Source of the DNA: Pseudomonadota bacterium | GTDB taxonomy: Bacteria > Pseudomonadota > Gammaproteobacteria > Burkholderiales > Burkholderiaceae_E | DNA: 36,407 nucleotides | Reading direction: 5' to 3' | NCBI GenBank assembly: GCA_963204785.1 | Contig: CAUJHG010000030.1 | Location: forward strand, 1 to 36,407 | Shown: positions 1 to 7,518 of the stretch, piece by piece | Layout: each line of letters begins with the position of its first letter | How positions within the stretch are numbered: position 1 is the stretch's first letter | Notes under the pieces: model-generated | Databases searched by the model: none | Seen by the model: the letters and a program-made list of their open reading frames with translations, nothing else | Told to the model about the DNA's origin: nothing | Program-made: the position numbers and the translations under genes

Positions 1-143
1 ATCGCGATGAAGTTCGTGGCCGTGCGGTATCCACGAGCGGCGCGCTTGGCCTGTTGCATCAATCCGTTCATCGCTTCCACGAATGCGTTGCTGCGGTGAT
101 CGAGCATGCCTCGCACCACCGCGGCCAACCGTTCACGCAGCAT
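1..143 (-). pseudogene. ISL3-like transposase, C-terminal fragment (runs off the window)
   Basis: Read on the minus strand from 143 to 1, the frame is open and translates to a stretch that resembles the C-terminal end of ISL3-family (IS1167-like) DDE transposases. The recognisable part is HRSNAFVEAMNGLMQQAKR followed by ARGYRTATNFIA, which matches the family pattern of H-R-x-N-x-x-x-E-x-x-N, then a basic helix and a G-Y/F-R motif. The frame runs past base 1, so the end of the protein lies outside the window. Upstream of base 143 the coding similarity stops abruptly and is replaced by sugE sequence on the other strand, so the N-terminal and central catalytic parts of the transposase are missing. 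I read it as a remnant left by a deletion or recombination. The family assignment rests on remembered motifs over about 47 residues. Confidence 0.65.
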
Positions 144-336
144 GGGCCTGTTGGGCGTCGCCATGAAATCCCTGCCGGTTGGCACTGCCTATGCGGTGTG
201 GGTCGGGATCGGGATGGTTGGCGCCGCTGTTCTCGGGATTCTTCTCTTCGATGAGCCGGCGAACGCTTCCAGGATCATCAGTCTGCTGATGATCGTCGCC
301 GGGATCATCGGGTTGAAGCTGTCGACGCCGGGCTGA
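142..336 (+). pseudogene. sugE: sugE/gdx-type SMR transporter, 3' half only
   Basis: The translation is the second half of a small multidrug resistance protein of the SugE (Gdx, guanidinium exporter) type. [14 protein letters not shown] is the signature of transmembrane helix 3 in SugE, and the ending AGIIGLKLS matches the SugE C-terminus. Full-length SugE has about 105 residues. About the first 42 residues, holding helix 1 with the essential glutamate and helix 2, are absent, because the reading frame meets the transposase remnant at about base 140. No start codon with a good ribosome binding site precedes it, and without the helix 1 glutamate it cannot work as an exporter. An intact SMR gene of a different subtype lies at 6727-7062. 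Confidence 0.8.
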
Positions 337-479
337 GAGGTCGTCGAGGCCGGTGCGGCTTCGTGGAACGGGTTGGTTCAGGTGGCTGGCGGGTCGTCGG
401 CTGCTTCATTCGCCAGGGATGCTGGCCAGTCTCATGCGCCGCGCATCCTTCGTATTGCACGCACTCTGGAGGGGATGAC

Positions 480-1331
480 ATGCGGGCTTCGCGCGGGAAT
501 CTGCTGCTCGTGATGGCCGTTGTGGTGGCGCTGCTGGCCATCTGGCTGCGGCCGGCAGACGAATTGGCCAAGCGGCAGGTCGAGGCGGGGCTGCAGCGCG
601 CGCTGGTCACGTTTGCCGTCGCGCGCAGCCTGAACGGGGTTCTCAGCGCCGTCCAGAGCGCTTCGATCAACGTCGGGGTGGGCGTGAGCGGCTCCGTCAA
701 TCCGGGGGCGATTCTCGAGCCCATCGATGATCTCGTCGAGCAGTTCTCCTTGCTCGTGCTCGCGGCGAGCATCTCGTTTGCGGCGCAGCGCCTGCTCCTC
801 GAAATCTCCGGTGCCTGGCCTGTGTCGCTGGCGGTGACGGCGGCGCTGGTGCTGTTCCTGGTCTTGCGTTGGCCCAACAGGTCTGCGCCGAACTGGCTTC
901 CGAGGCTGACCCTGTTTCTCCTGTGCCTTCGTCTGACCGTTCCCGTGCTTGCCGTGGGCAGCGAGCTCACCTATCAGCTCCTTCTGGCGCGGCAATACGA
1001 TCGGTCGCAAGCCGAGATCTCGAGGGCGGAACTGACCGAGGCGCCGGCAGACGCGGCCGAGGGTCCTGCGGAGAGAGTCCGGCGCTGGTGGGCGCAGAGC
1101 ACGGACGCATCCCGGAAGATCCAGGCCATCAAGGCGCGCGCCGATGCGCTCGTGGTGCACGTGGTCAGGCTGGCCGCAGTCTTCGTCGTGCAGACGCTGA
1201 TCCTTCCCTTGTTCTTCCTGTGGCTCGTGGTGCAGCTCTACCGCATCGTTCTTGGCGGCAGCAGACCTCCTTTCGGCGGCCTGCCACGCCTGAAGCCTGA
1301 AATCGACTCCCCGAATCCGGTTCGTCGATAG
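480..1331 (+). CDS. Hypothetical integral membrane protein
   Basis: This 283-residue protein belongs to no family I recognise. The ATG at 480 was chosen over an upstream in-frame start at 363 because GGAGGGG lies just before it and a membrane helix begins almost at once. Hydrophobic segments fall near residues 8-23, 85-105, 112-130, 135-160 and 230-262. Between the last two is a charged, alanine-rich, probably helical stretch (about residues 165-228), which would make a soluble loop or coiled segment. The C-terminal tail is short and basic/proline-rich. It is the first intact gene after the broken transposase/sugE junction. Codon use looks like that of its neighbours. Confidence 0.7.
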   Translation: MRASRGNLLLVMAVVVALLAIWLRPADELAKRQVEAGLQRALVTFAVARSLNGVLSAVQSASINVGVGVSGSVNPGAILEPIDDLVEQFSLLVLAASISFAAQRLLLEISGAWPVSLAVTAALVLFLVLRWPNRSAPNWLPRLTLFLLCLRLTVPVLAVGSELTYQLLLARQYDRSQAEISRAELTEAPADAAEGPAERVRRWWAQSTDASRKIQAIKARADALVVHVVRLAAVFVVQTLILPLFFLWLVVQLYRIVLGGSRPPFGGLPRLKPEIDSPNPVRR

Positions 1332-1369
1332 CAGCGCTCGATGGCCGACGGGTCGCGGTGGTTGCCGGG

Positions 1370-1645
1370 ATGAAGCGTGTGACGAGGAGCACGGCAATCG
1401 CGTTCGCCGCAGCGCTCGCCGCTTTTCTCGCGTTGTGTGCGCTGTTCTCCGGAGCGCCCGACGACGCGGGGCTCCTGGCATGCCTCGATCCGGTGAGCGC
1501 GGTCGATGGTCTGGCCTTCGCGCTGGCCTTCGGCAGTGGAATGCCGGAGCAGATCGCGACGCCTGTGGCCGTCGCGACCCTGGCTCTTGCACCGCTTGCC
1601 GTTTTCGCGGGCGCACGCCGGGTGCTGCGGCGTTGCGACAGGTGA
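1370..1645 (+). CDS. Small hypothetical membrane protein
   Basis: A 91-residue product with a basic N-terminus and two hydrophobic segments (about residues 8-27 and 62-82), separated by a short acidic/glycine-rich loop holding one cysteine. The ATG at 1370 has a weak GCCGGG-type site before it; a GTG at 1358 would add four residues. I recognise no family. It follows the membrane protein above by 38 bases on the same strand and might be co-transcribed with it. The GC-rich background makes a chance open frame possible, so confidence is moderate. Confidence 0.45.
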   Translation: MKRVTRSTAIAFAAALAAFLALCALFSGAPDDAGLLACLDPVSAVDGLAFALAFGSGMPEQIATPVAVATLALAPLAVFAGARRVLRRCDR

Positions 1646-1793
1646 GTCGCTGTGCATGAGCCGCCGGTCGCATTCGACGCGGCGCGCATCGGGCCGCGGT
1701 CGCGGCGTTGTAGACTGGTGCGGTGCTCTGGGTGTGCACGAACGCACCGTCGCCCTCCCACGTCATCTGATCGTTCACACCCGAGGTGATCCC

Positions 1794-2081
1794 ATGACTA
1801 TTTCCACGGGAATGCATGCATCGCTTCTGGGCGTTCTCGCGTCCTCCCTGCTGATCGCTTGCAGCGCGACACCACCTGGCAATGCGGCGACGAGGACTCC
1901 GACAAAGGCAGCGACAAAGGTCGTGACGATTCCCAATCCTGCGTCGGAGCATTGCCTGGAAAGGGGCGGAAAGCTCGTGATCGTTCAGGGGGCTTCCGGG
2001 CAACGAGGGATGTGCCATCTGCCCGACGGGACGGTCGTGGAGGAGTGGGAGCTCCTTCGGCGCGATGAGGCGCCGAAGTAG
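1794..2081 (+). CDS. DUF333-type lipoprotein (putative hemolysin family)
   Basis: A 95-residue predicted outer-membrane or periplasmic lipoprotein. Its signal peptide ends in the lipobox L20-I21-A22-C23. The mature part is low-complexity (Thr/Ala/Pro) and then carries a single DUF333 domain. The motif runs NPASEHCLERGGKL, then a hydrophobic strand, then GMCHLPDGTVVEEWELLR, with the two family cysteines in their usual places. DUF333 proteins are often labelled putative hemolysin, but no activity is established. The ATG at 1794 follows GAGGTGA by a normal spacing, and only this start gives a signal peptide. The intergenic stretch 1646-1793 shows nothing else that I can support. Confidence 0.85.
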   Translation: MTISTGMHASLLGVLASSLLIACSATPPGNAATRTPTKAATKVVTIPNPASEHCLERGGKLVIVQGASGQRGMCHLPDGTVVEEWELLRRDEAPK

Positions 2082-2120
2082 GCGAGGACGCGGCGACCTC
2101 ATCTGACACCCCGAGCGAGC

Positions 2121-2738
2121 ATGCGATTCGAAGGCGTCATCCGGACCTGGGACGACGAGCGCGGCTTCGGTTTCATCGAGCCGGTGCTCGGCGGGCAGGA
2201 GATCTTCGTGCACGTCAAGGCCTTCCCGCGTGGGGCTGCGCGTCCGACAGTCGGGCAGCGGGTGAGCTTCGAGGTGGAAGTCGAGTCCCGAGGAAGGAAG
2301 CGGGCCTGCCGTGTTCAGCCCGTGCGTCCCGCGAGCCTGCGGATGAAGCAGCAGCGCGACTCGCCTGCGCAGTGGGGTTTTGCCACGCTCCTGGCAATCC
2401 CGGCCTTCCTCGTTCTGTACCTTGTGATCGGCATTCTGTGGCGGCCACCGTCCTGGTTCGGCTTGCTCTACCTGGCGATCAGCATCCTCACCTACCTGGC
2501 CTATGGCGTCGACAAGGCGGCGGCAAGGAAGGGTGCGTGGCGCATTTCGGAGAGCGCGCTGCACGGGCTGTCGCTCGCGGGCGGCTGGCCTGGCGCGCTC
2601 CTTGCGCAGCAGTTGCTGAGGCACAAGTCCAGCAAGCGCCAGTTCCGGACAGCCTTCTGGGCGACGGTGGCGGCGAACGTGGTGGCGTTCGTGTTCGTCT
2701 GCTCGCCGATCGGCGCGCCGCTGTGGGCTGCGTGGTGA
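2121..2738 (+). CDS. Cold-shock domain / DUF1294 membrane fusion protein
   Basis: A 205-residue protein in two parts. Residues 1-70 form a cold-shock (OB-fold) domain with the RNA/DNA-binding motifs RGFGFIEP (RNP1) and EIFVHV (RNP2). Residues 83-205 form a DUF1294 membrane domain with three or four hydrophobic helices and the family features YGVDKAAARKGAWRISE and GGWPGALLAQQLLRHKS. The architecture is known in proteobacteria, but its job is not. A nucleic-acid-binding head tethered to the inner membrane is the natural reading. It lies on the same strand as the DUF333 lipoprotein before it and MliC after it, 39 and 51 bases away. Confidence 0.9.
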   Translation: MRFEGVIRTWDDERGFGFIEPVLGGQEIFVHVKAFPRGAARPTVGQRVSFEVEVESRGRKRACRVQPVRPASLRMKQQRDSPAQWGFATLLAIPAFLVLYLVIGILWRPPSWFGLLYLAISILTYLAYGVDKAAARKGAWRISESALHGLSLAGGWPGALLAQQLLRHKSSKRQFRTAFWATVAANVVAFVFVCSPIGAPLWAAW

Positions 2739-2789
2739 CCCGCGAACCCGGAGTGCGGCTGAACCTGTCGATGCGAAGTGGAACTGCTC

Positions 2790-3152
2790 ATGCGATACCT
2801 ACCCTTGCTTCTCTGTGCTGCCCTCGCGGGCTGCAACGAGCCCACGCCCTCCGGCACGGCCGGGAAGGACGCGGCGGGCTCGACCTCGACCCACGTGTTC
2901 CGGTGCGAGAGCGGGAGGTCCATCGAGGTGTCCTACCCGGACACCGACTCGGCGATCGTGGTCTACGAGGGCAGGACCTTTCGGATGAAGATCGCGGTGT
3001 CGGCCAGCGGCGCGCGTTACGTGGGCGAGGGCATGGAGTGGTGGTCCAAGGGGGCGGGGCCGGGGGCGGAAGGAAGCCTGTTCCGCGCTGACAGCGAGGC
3101 CGGGGGCTCAGGCGATGCGCTCGAGCTCTGTCGGGAAGTTGCGGGCCGATGA
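2790..3152 (+). CDS. mliC: MliC-family lipoprotein, C-type lysozyme inhibitor
   Basis: A 120-residue lipoprotein. The signal peptide MRYLPLLLCAALAGC gives the lipobox L12-A13-G14-C15. The mature domain matches MliC/PliC lysozyme inhibitors: a first cysteine in HVFRC, a strand with RTFRMKIAVSASGARYV, the signature EWWSKG, and a second cysteine near the C-terminus (ELC) that would close the disulfide. MliC sits in the periplasm or on the outer membrane and protects peptidoglycan by inserting a loop with Ser and Lys into the lysozyme active site; SASGARY and WWSKG supply the corresponding segments. The ATG at 2790 is preferred over the GTG at 2778 because it starts the signal peptide directly. 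Confidence 0.85.
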   Translation: MRYLPLLLCAALAGCNEPTPSGTAGKDAAGSTSTHVFRCESGRSIEVSYPDTDSAIVVYEGRTFRMKIAVSASGARYVGEGMEWWSKGAGPGAEGSLFRADSEAGGSGDALELCREVAGR

Positions 3153-3325
3153 AGACCGAGCCGCCGCCGCACACGCAGCGCGCGGGCCCTGGATCGCCGG
3201 TTCCGCTTCGCGCGGCGAAGCGCCTGCGCACGGCCTCGTTCGGATGGACAATGCAGGCGCAGGGGCGTGGCCGGGCGTCGTGCCGGCCCGCCCGCTGCGG
3301 CGTTCAACGAGGAGGAGTCCAGCCC

Positions 3326-3655
3326 ATGGCACTGCCCCACGCACAATCCGGACAGGTGATCGACGTCGGCCCGCTCGGCGGGCGCCTGGCCCAGGAGAAG
3401 AGCGTCGCGCTCTTCAAGTCCGCTGATCTCGAGCTGATGCGCCTGGTGCTGCCGGCGGGCAAGTCGCTGCACGAGCACCATGTTCCGGGGGACATCACGA
3501 TCCACTGCGTCGAGGGGGAGATCGAGGTCACGACTGTGGGCGCGGCGGCGGTCCTGCAGGCGGGGCAGCTGCTCTACCTCGCGCGCGGCGTCGTCCACGG
3601 CGTCAGGGCGCTGCGCGACTCCTCGGCGCTGCTCACGGTGGCGCTGCGCCCCTGA
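3326..3655 (+). CDS. Small cupin-domain protein
   Basis: A 109-residue single-domain cupin (RmlC-like jelly roll). The first cupin motif is seen in LHEHHVPGDITIHCVEGEIEV, whose clustered histidines (HEHH) are likely metal ligands. The second motif is LYLARGVVHGVRAL, which contains the late histidine. The ATG at 3326 is fixed by a strong GGAGGAG 8 bases upstream; an upstream in-frame start at 3149 would add 59 low-complexity residues with no site. Small cupins of this sort are usually metal-binding or quorum/stress-related proteins of unknown substrate. I cannot name a reaction. The 173 bases before it carry no gene that I can support. Confidence 0.85.
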   Translation: MALPHAQSGQVIDVGPLGGRLAQEKSVALFKSADLELMRLVLPAGKSLHEHHVPGDITIHCVEGEIEVTTVGAAAVLQAGQLLYLARGVVHGVRALRDSSALLTVALRP

Positions 3656-3666
3656 CGGCGCCGTTC

Positions 3667-4395
3667 GTGCGCATCCTGAAGGCCGGGGCGGTCTACTGGC
3701 TGCTGGTCTTCGGAGCCGGATTCGCGCTGGCCTTCCTGCGTGTCCCCGTGCTCGTGCCGCGGCTCGGGGTGCGCGCCGCCGAGCTGGTCGAGCTTGCGAT
3801 CATGCTGCCGGTGATCCTGTGGGCGTCGCGTCGCCTTGCGCGCAGCCTGCCGGGGGCCTCGCGCGGGGCGCGCCTCGCGGCGGGGTTGGTCGCGCTGGCG
3901 CTGCTTGCCGTGTCCGAGACGGCGCTCGCCTGGCTGCTCGGCGTGCGCACCTTCGACGACTACCTCGCCGGGCGGGATCCGGTCTCGGGCTTCGCGTATC
4001 TGGTCTCGCTGACCATCTTCGCGCTGGCGCCGGCCGCGTGGAGCGCCAGGAGCGCGGGGCGCGTCAGGCAGGAGGGCGCCGGTTTCGGGTTAGCATCCGG
4101 CCCTGATCGAGTCGCCGGCGGGGCATCTGCAGCGCGCCGCGTCTTCGCCGGCAACGCAGTTCCAGCGTCCTGCGCCGGCACTCGAGGATCACATCCAGGT
4201 CCGCACCCGGCGGACGACCAGGGGAGAGAATGCGATGTTTCCAGCAGGCGTGACGGTCGAGGAGTTCACCACGCCGGATCCGATCACCGCGGACGAGAAG
4301 ATGACCATCGACGATCTCCAGCGTCTGATGGACCGGCACGGAATCCGTCACCTGCCGGTGGTTCGCGGCGAGACGGTGGTCGGGGTGATCAGTGA
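3667..4395 (+). CDS. Hypothetical membrane protein with suspect C-terminal extension
   Basis: The first 130 or so residues look like a real small inner-membrane protein. It has hydrophobic helices at about 5-25, 38-54, 68-92 and 108-126, and a conserved-looking start MRILKAGAVYWLLVFGAGF. It begins with a GTG 11 bases after the cupin stop. From about residue 130 the character changes to a hydrophilic Gly/Arg/Asp/His-rich tail, and the frame overlaps the CBS gene (start 4235) by 161 bases. A TAG at 4091 in the next frame and a TGA at 4104 in the third would each end the protein where the helices stop. So either a frameshift or sequencing slip occurred near 4050-4090, or a natural stop was lost. 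Treat residues after about 130 as unlikely to be functional. Confidence 0.55.
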   Translation: MRILKAGAVYWLLVFGAGFALAFLRVPVLVPRLGVRAAELVELAIMLPVILWASRRLARSLPGASRGARLAAGLVALALLAVSETALAWLLGVRTFDDYLAGRDPVSGFAYLVSLTIFALAPAAWSARSAGRVRQEGAGFGLASGPDRVAGGASAARRVFAGNAVPASCAGTRGSHPGPHPADDQGRECDVSSRRDGRGVHHAGSDHRGREDDHRRSPASDGPARNPSPAGGSRRDGGRGDQ

Positions 4396-4663
4396 TCGCG
4401 ACGTGCGCCTGCTCTCGGGCCTGAGCGTCGCGGAGAAGTACCAGGTGCGCGCCGTCGACATCATGGCGCAGGATCCGCTGACGGTGACCGCCAGCGCGCA
4501 GCTGGGCGAGGTTGCTTTCGCGATGTCGGAGAAGAAGGTCGGCAGCGTGATCGTCAACGACGCGGATGGGCGCTTCCTGGGCATCTTCACGGTCACCGAC
4601 GCGCTCAACGCGCTGGTCGAGATCCTGCGCCGGGGCATCGCGCCGGCAGTGCGCGCGGGCTGA
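4235..4663 (+). CDS. CBS-domain pair protein
   Basis: A 142-residue protein made only of two CBS motifs (a Bateman module). The first, about residues 8-65, ends in LPVVRGETVVGVISDRDVRLL. The second, about 75-138, ends in GSVIVNDADGRFLGIFTVTDAL. Each has the usual G-hydrophobic-[IV]-[ST]-x-x-D pattern, in which the aspartate contacts the ribose of a bound adenosine nucleotide. Stand-alone CBS pairs sense AMP, ATP, NAD or SAM and regulate a partner, but the partner cannot be told here. The ATG at 4235 follows GGGGAGAGAA. The gene overlaps the doubtful tail of the preceding membrane gene. Confidence 0.9.
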   Translation: MFPAGVTVEEFTTPDPITADEKMTIDDLQRLMDRHGIRHLPVVRGETVVGVISDRDVRLLSGLSVAEKYQVRAVDIMAQDPLTVTASAQLGEVAFAMSEKKVGSVIVNDADGRFLGIFTVTDALNALVEILRRGIAPAVRAG

Positions 4664-4675
4664 TCCGCGCCCGCG

Positions 4676-5105
4676 ATGGACCTGCACGCCTGGCTGCTGT
4701 ATCTGCTCAGGGCGATCGGGCTGTCGCTGTCGCTGTCGCCGGGGCCGAACGGGCCGCTTGCGCTGACGCACGGGGCGCTGCACGGGCGGCGCAAGCCGGC
4801 CAGCCGCGCAGCGGATGGTCGCTGTCCCGGCAGGAGGCGCTCTCGCCGCTCAGCAACCCGAAGGGGATCCTCTTCTTCGCGGCCTTCCTGCCGCAGTTCA
4901 TCGATCCGGCGCGCAGTGCAGCCAGGTGGTCCCGTTCCTGATCATGGCCGGCGCCTGCGCGCTCATCGAGCTCGTCACGGAGATGCTGATCGCCAGCGCG
5001 GCGCATCGGCTCAGCGCCTGGCTTGCGCGGGTGGGGCGCAGCTTCAGCAGGGCCTGCGGCGGCGTGTTCGTGTCGATCGGGGCGCTGTTGCCGGTGCGGG
5101 CTTGA
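4676..5105 (+). pseudogene. LysE/RhtB-type exporter, decayed by internal deletion and frameshift
   Basis: The remains of a LysE/RhtB amino-acid exporter can be followed across three frames. From the ATG at 4676 the start is typical (DLHAWLLYLLRAIGLSLSLS, then PGPNGPLALTHGALHGRRKP). At about 4800 the frame jumps to SGWSLSRQEALSPLSNPKG and ILFFAAFLPQFIDPARS, which is the distal half of the family, with the middle (roughly 90-100 residues, helices 2-3) missing. Near 4920 a further one-base shift leads into QVVPFLIMAGACALIELVTE and the family ending, stopping at 5105. A functional exporter has about 205 residues and six helices. The codon remnants are still well conserved, so the decay looks recent. 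Confidence 0.85.
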
Positions 5106-5227
5106 CCCGGTGCGCTGCGGGGGCGGAACATCGTCGATGGATGAGGTTCGAGGGCCGCGCATCCCGGCTCGACGGCGCGCGTCGCGCATGACCGGGGCGT
5201 TGCGGCGGCACCGACGGAGGTGTGGGC

Positions 5228-5575
5228 ATGCAGGTCAGGCTGAAGAGGGCTTACGAGGCCCCGGAGGATTCGGATGGTCAGCGGATCCTGGTCGACAGGC
5301 TCTGGCCGCGCGGTGTCTCGAAGGACGAGGCTCGGATCGATCACTGGCTGCGGGACGTGGCGCCTTCCAGCGAGCTGCGCAAGTGGTTCGGTCACGACCC
5401 TGCGAAGTGGGCCGAATTCCAGCGGCGCTATGGCGAGGAGCTGAAGGACAGCCCGGCCCTGGCGCAGTTGAAGGAGCTTGCCCGCAAGGGCAGGCTCACC
5501 CTGGTCTACGGGGCCAGGGATGAGCTGCACAACCAGGCGGTCGTGCTTGCGGGCCTGATCGACCGGCCTGGCTGA
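5228..5575 (+). CDS. DUF488-family protein
   Basis: A 115-residue DUF488 protein (YeaO-like). Recognisable features are KRAYEAPEDSDGQRILVDRL, then WPRGVSKDEARIDHWLRDVAPS, ELRKWFGHDP, and the late YGARDELHNQAVVL. DUF488 members are small soluble proteins of unknown function. The W-P-R-G loop and a Asp/Arg-rich surface are conserved. The ATG at 5228 lies 7 bases after GGAGG; the GTG at 5222 is too close to that site. It converges with the diaminopimelate dehydrogenase gene with a single base between the two stop codons, so there is no room for a terminator between them. Confidence 0.9.
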   Translation: MQVRLKRAYEAPEDSDGQRILVDRLWPRGVSKDEARIDHWLRDVAPSSELRKWFGHDPAKWAEFQRRYGEELKDSPALAQLKELARKGRLTLVYGARDELHNQAVVLAGLIDRPG

Positions 5576-5576
5576 C

Positions 5577-6563
5577 TCAGAGCAGTTCGGCGCGCAACTG
5601 CTCGGCGCTCCTGGGCGAGAGCAGGCCGGGTGGCACGTCGAACACGGTCAGGGCGCCGTGCCTGCCCATCCGGTGCAGCCGGTGCACCGCACGTGCGTAG
5701 GCGACGAGCACGCTCGAGGTGAACTCCGGATTGCTCGCCAGCGTGAGGCCGTACTCGATCAGCTCGGCGTTGCCCTTGCCGGTGACGCCGCTGCGGATCA
5801 CGAAGCCCCCGTGCGGCATCGCTGCGTGCTCGCGGCGCAGCGTCTCGGCGTCGACGAAGGTGACCGTGGTGTCGTACTCGTCGAAGTAGTGCGGCATCGT
5901 GACGATCGCCTTGCGCACCGCCTCGGCGTCCGCGCCATCCTCCAGCACGACGAAGCATTCGCGGGTGTGCTTCTGGCGCGTGGTCAGCGTGGGGCGGGTG
6001 CCGCTGCGCACCTGAGCCACTGCTTCGGGCACCGGCACCGTGTACTGCACGCCGGCGGCCACGCCGGGGACCCGCCGGATCGCGTCCGAGTGACCCTGGC
6101 TCACGCCCTTGCCCCAGAAGGTGTAGGTGGTGCCTTCGGGCAGCAGGGCTTCGCCCATCAGGCGGTTGATGGAGAAGGTGCCCGGATCCCAGCCGGCGGA
6201 GATCAGCGCCGTCCTGCCAGCCGGCGCCGCGACCGCATCGACCGCGGCGAAGTACTCGGGAATGCGGGCGTGGGTGTCGAAGCTGTCGACGATGTTGAAC
6301 GACCCCGCCAGCTCCGGGCCCTGGCGCGGAAGGTCCTCCTTCGAGCCCCCGCACAGGATCAGCACGTCGATGCAGTCCGCGTGGCCGGCCAGCGCGGCCA
6401 TCGGGTGCACGGGGGTTGCGGCCTTCATCGGCCGGATCTGGCCGGGGTCGCGGCGCGTGTAGATTCCCGTGAGGGTCATGTCGGGGCAGCGGGTGAGGGC
6501 GGCTTCCACGCCGCGTCCGAGATTGCCGTGACCGGCAATTGCGATTCGAATGGGTTGCCCCAT
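5577..6563 (-). CDS. ddh: meso-diaminopimelate D-dehydrogenase
   Basis: A 328-residue NADP-dependent enzyme (EC 1.4.1.16) that interconverts meso-2,6-diaminopimelate with L-2-amino-6-oxopimelate and ammonia, a one-step branch of lysine and peptidoglycan precursor synthesis in the cytoplasm. The N-terminal Rossmann motif is GHGNLGRGVE (residues 11-20). Family signatures follow: CGGSKEDLP, NIVDSFDTHA, SAGWDPGTFS, FWGKGVSQGHSDAI and GVQYTVPVPEA. The length fits the family (about 320-330). I chose MGQPIRIAIAG at 6563; an upstream in-frame ATG at 6623 would add 20 residues of unrelated sequence. Some bacteria carry ddh beside the succinylase route. None of the other lysine genes is near. No operon partner on the minus strand: the SMR gene lies 163 bases upstream. 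Confidence 0.93.
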   Translation of the reverse strand: MGQPIRIAIAGHGNLGRGVEAALTRCPDMTLTGIYTRRDPGQIRPMKAATPVHPMAALAGHADCIDVLILCGGSKEDLPRQGPELAGSFNIVDSFDTHARIPEYFAAVDAVAAPAGRTALISAGWDPGTFSINRLMGEALLPEGTTYTFWGKGVSQGHSDAIRRVPGVAAGVQYTVPVPEAVAQVRSGTRPTLTTRQKHTRECFVVLEDGADAEAVRKAIVTMPHYFDEYDTTVTFVDAETLRREHAAMPHGGFVIRSGVTGKGNAELIEYGLTLASNPEFTSSVLVAYARAVHRLHRMGRHGALTVFDVPPGLLSPRSAEQLRAELL

Positions 6564-6726
6564 GATGATTCCTGTGTGCTCGAGGTTGGCGTAGGCCCGT
6601 CGTCGGGCACTGCCCGGGAGCACGCACCCCGACGGAGACCGAGCATCATACGCCCGCGCCGCCGGGCTCGCGCAGCCGTCTGCAGGGTGGCCGGCGCCTC
6701 GCGTGCGGCGCGCGCCTGTCCAGGTT

Positions 6727-7062
6727 TCAGCGCCCGGCGCTGTCGGAGAACAACTGGATCACCGCGACCCCGGAGATGATCAGACCCATTCCGATCAGTG
6801 CCGCCAGGTCGAGCTTCTGGTCGAAGAGCGCCCAGCCGATGCAGGCGATCAGCACGATCCCCACTCCCGACCAGATCGCGTAGGCGACCCCCACCGGAAT
6901 GGCCTTCAGCGCCAGCGAGAGCAGGTAGAAGGAGATCATGTAGCCGATCGCGGTGACTGCGCCGGGCACGAGTCGGGTGAAGCCATCCGACGCCTTCAGG
7001 GCGGTGGTGGCGATCACCTCGCTGACGATCGCGGCGGCGAGGATCAGGGTGCTCGATTGCAT
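6727..7062 (-). CDS. EmrE/QacE-type small multidrug resistance transporter
   Basis: A 111-residue protein with four transmembrane helices, the usual SMR size. Helix 1 carries the essential proton/drug-binding glutamate, E15, in [17 protein letters not shown]. The family signature [15 protein letters not shown] marks helix 3. The sequence is nearer to EmrE/QacE (quaternary cation efflux) than to SugE, which has [10 protein letters not shown]. It would work as an antiparallel dimer in the inner membrane, exchanging protons for cationic compounds. It is divergent from the YdhR-like gene at 7207, with 144 bases between them that must hold both promoters. I see no clear operator there. Confidence 0.92.
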   Translation of the reverse strand: MQSSTLILAAAIVSEVIATTALKASDGFTRLVPGAVTAIGYMISFYLLSLALKAIPVGVAYAIWSGVGIVLIACIGWALFDQKLDLAALIGMGLIISGVAVIQLFSDSAGR

Positions 7063-7206
7063 GGCGCGGGATCCGGGACGTGAGGATGCGGCGATGATGC
7101 CATCGGGCGGCGGTGCGATCCGCACGGATTGCGTATTGCGGGCGTATGCTCGTCGGGGCCGGGTTGCGCCACCTGGGAGGTGGCCACACCCTTCACAGGA
7201 GAGCCC

Positions 7207-7518
7207 ATGATCACCGCTATCGTCGAATTCAGACTCCCCCAGCCGATGAGCCTCGCGCAGGCGAAGGAGACCTTCCTGGGCACCGCGCCGAAGTACCAGG
7301 GCATGCCAGGGCTGATCCGCAAGTACTACTTCCTGTCCGAGGATGGATCGAAGGCTGGCGGCATCTACCTGTGGCAGTCGCGCGCGGATGCCGAGCGGGT
7401 CTACTCGGACGAGTGGAAGGCCTTCGTGCGCGGCAAGTACGGCAGCGACCCCTCGCTCACCTACCTCGAGTGCCCGGTGGCGGTCGACAACCTCTCGCAC
7501 GAGATCATCTCCGGGTGA
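7207..7518 (+). CDS. YdhR-like monooxygenase-family protein
   Basis: A 103-residue protein resembling the YdhR family, a dimeric alpha/beta (ferredoxin-like) barrel related to small monooxygenases. Typical features are the start [11 protein letters not shown], the segment [16 protein letters not shown], and [20 protein letters not shown]. No cofactor-binding residues can be claimed, and the substrate is unknown. The ATG at 7207 follows AGGAGAG with good spacing. Its TGA (7516-7518) overlaps the GTG start of the next gene (7515), so the two are probably translated in a coupled way. Confidence 0.8.
   Translation: MITAIVEFRLPQPMSLAQAKETFLGTAPKYQGMPGLIRKYYFLSEDGSKAGGIYLWQSRADAERVYSDEWKAFVRGKYGSDPSLTYLECPVAVDNLSHEIISG

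Noticed and set aside
432..2624. A 730-codon open frame on the minus strand
   Set aside because: It covers several well-supported plus-strand genes (DUF333, cold-shock/DUF1294). Its product is Arg/Pro-rich without a fold or domain, as is usual for antisense frames in GC-rich DNA.
4815..5105. The LysE C-terminal piece as a separate small gene
   Set aside because: It lacks a site and a start and continues the LysE homology from other frames; it is part of a pseudogene.
6564..6726. A terminator or operator between ddh and the SMR gene
   Set aside because: There are several competing GC-rich arms around 6597-6645, but no perfect stem with a T-run and no clear operator.
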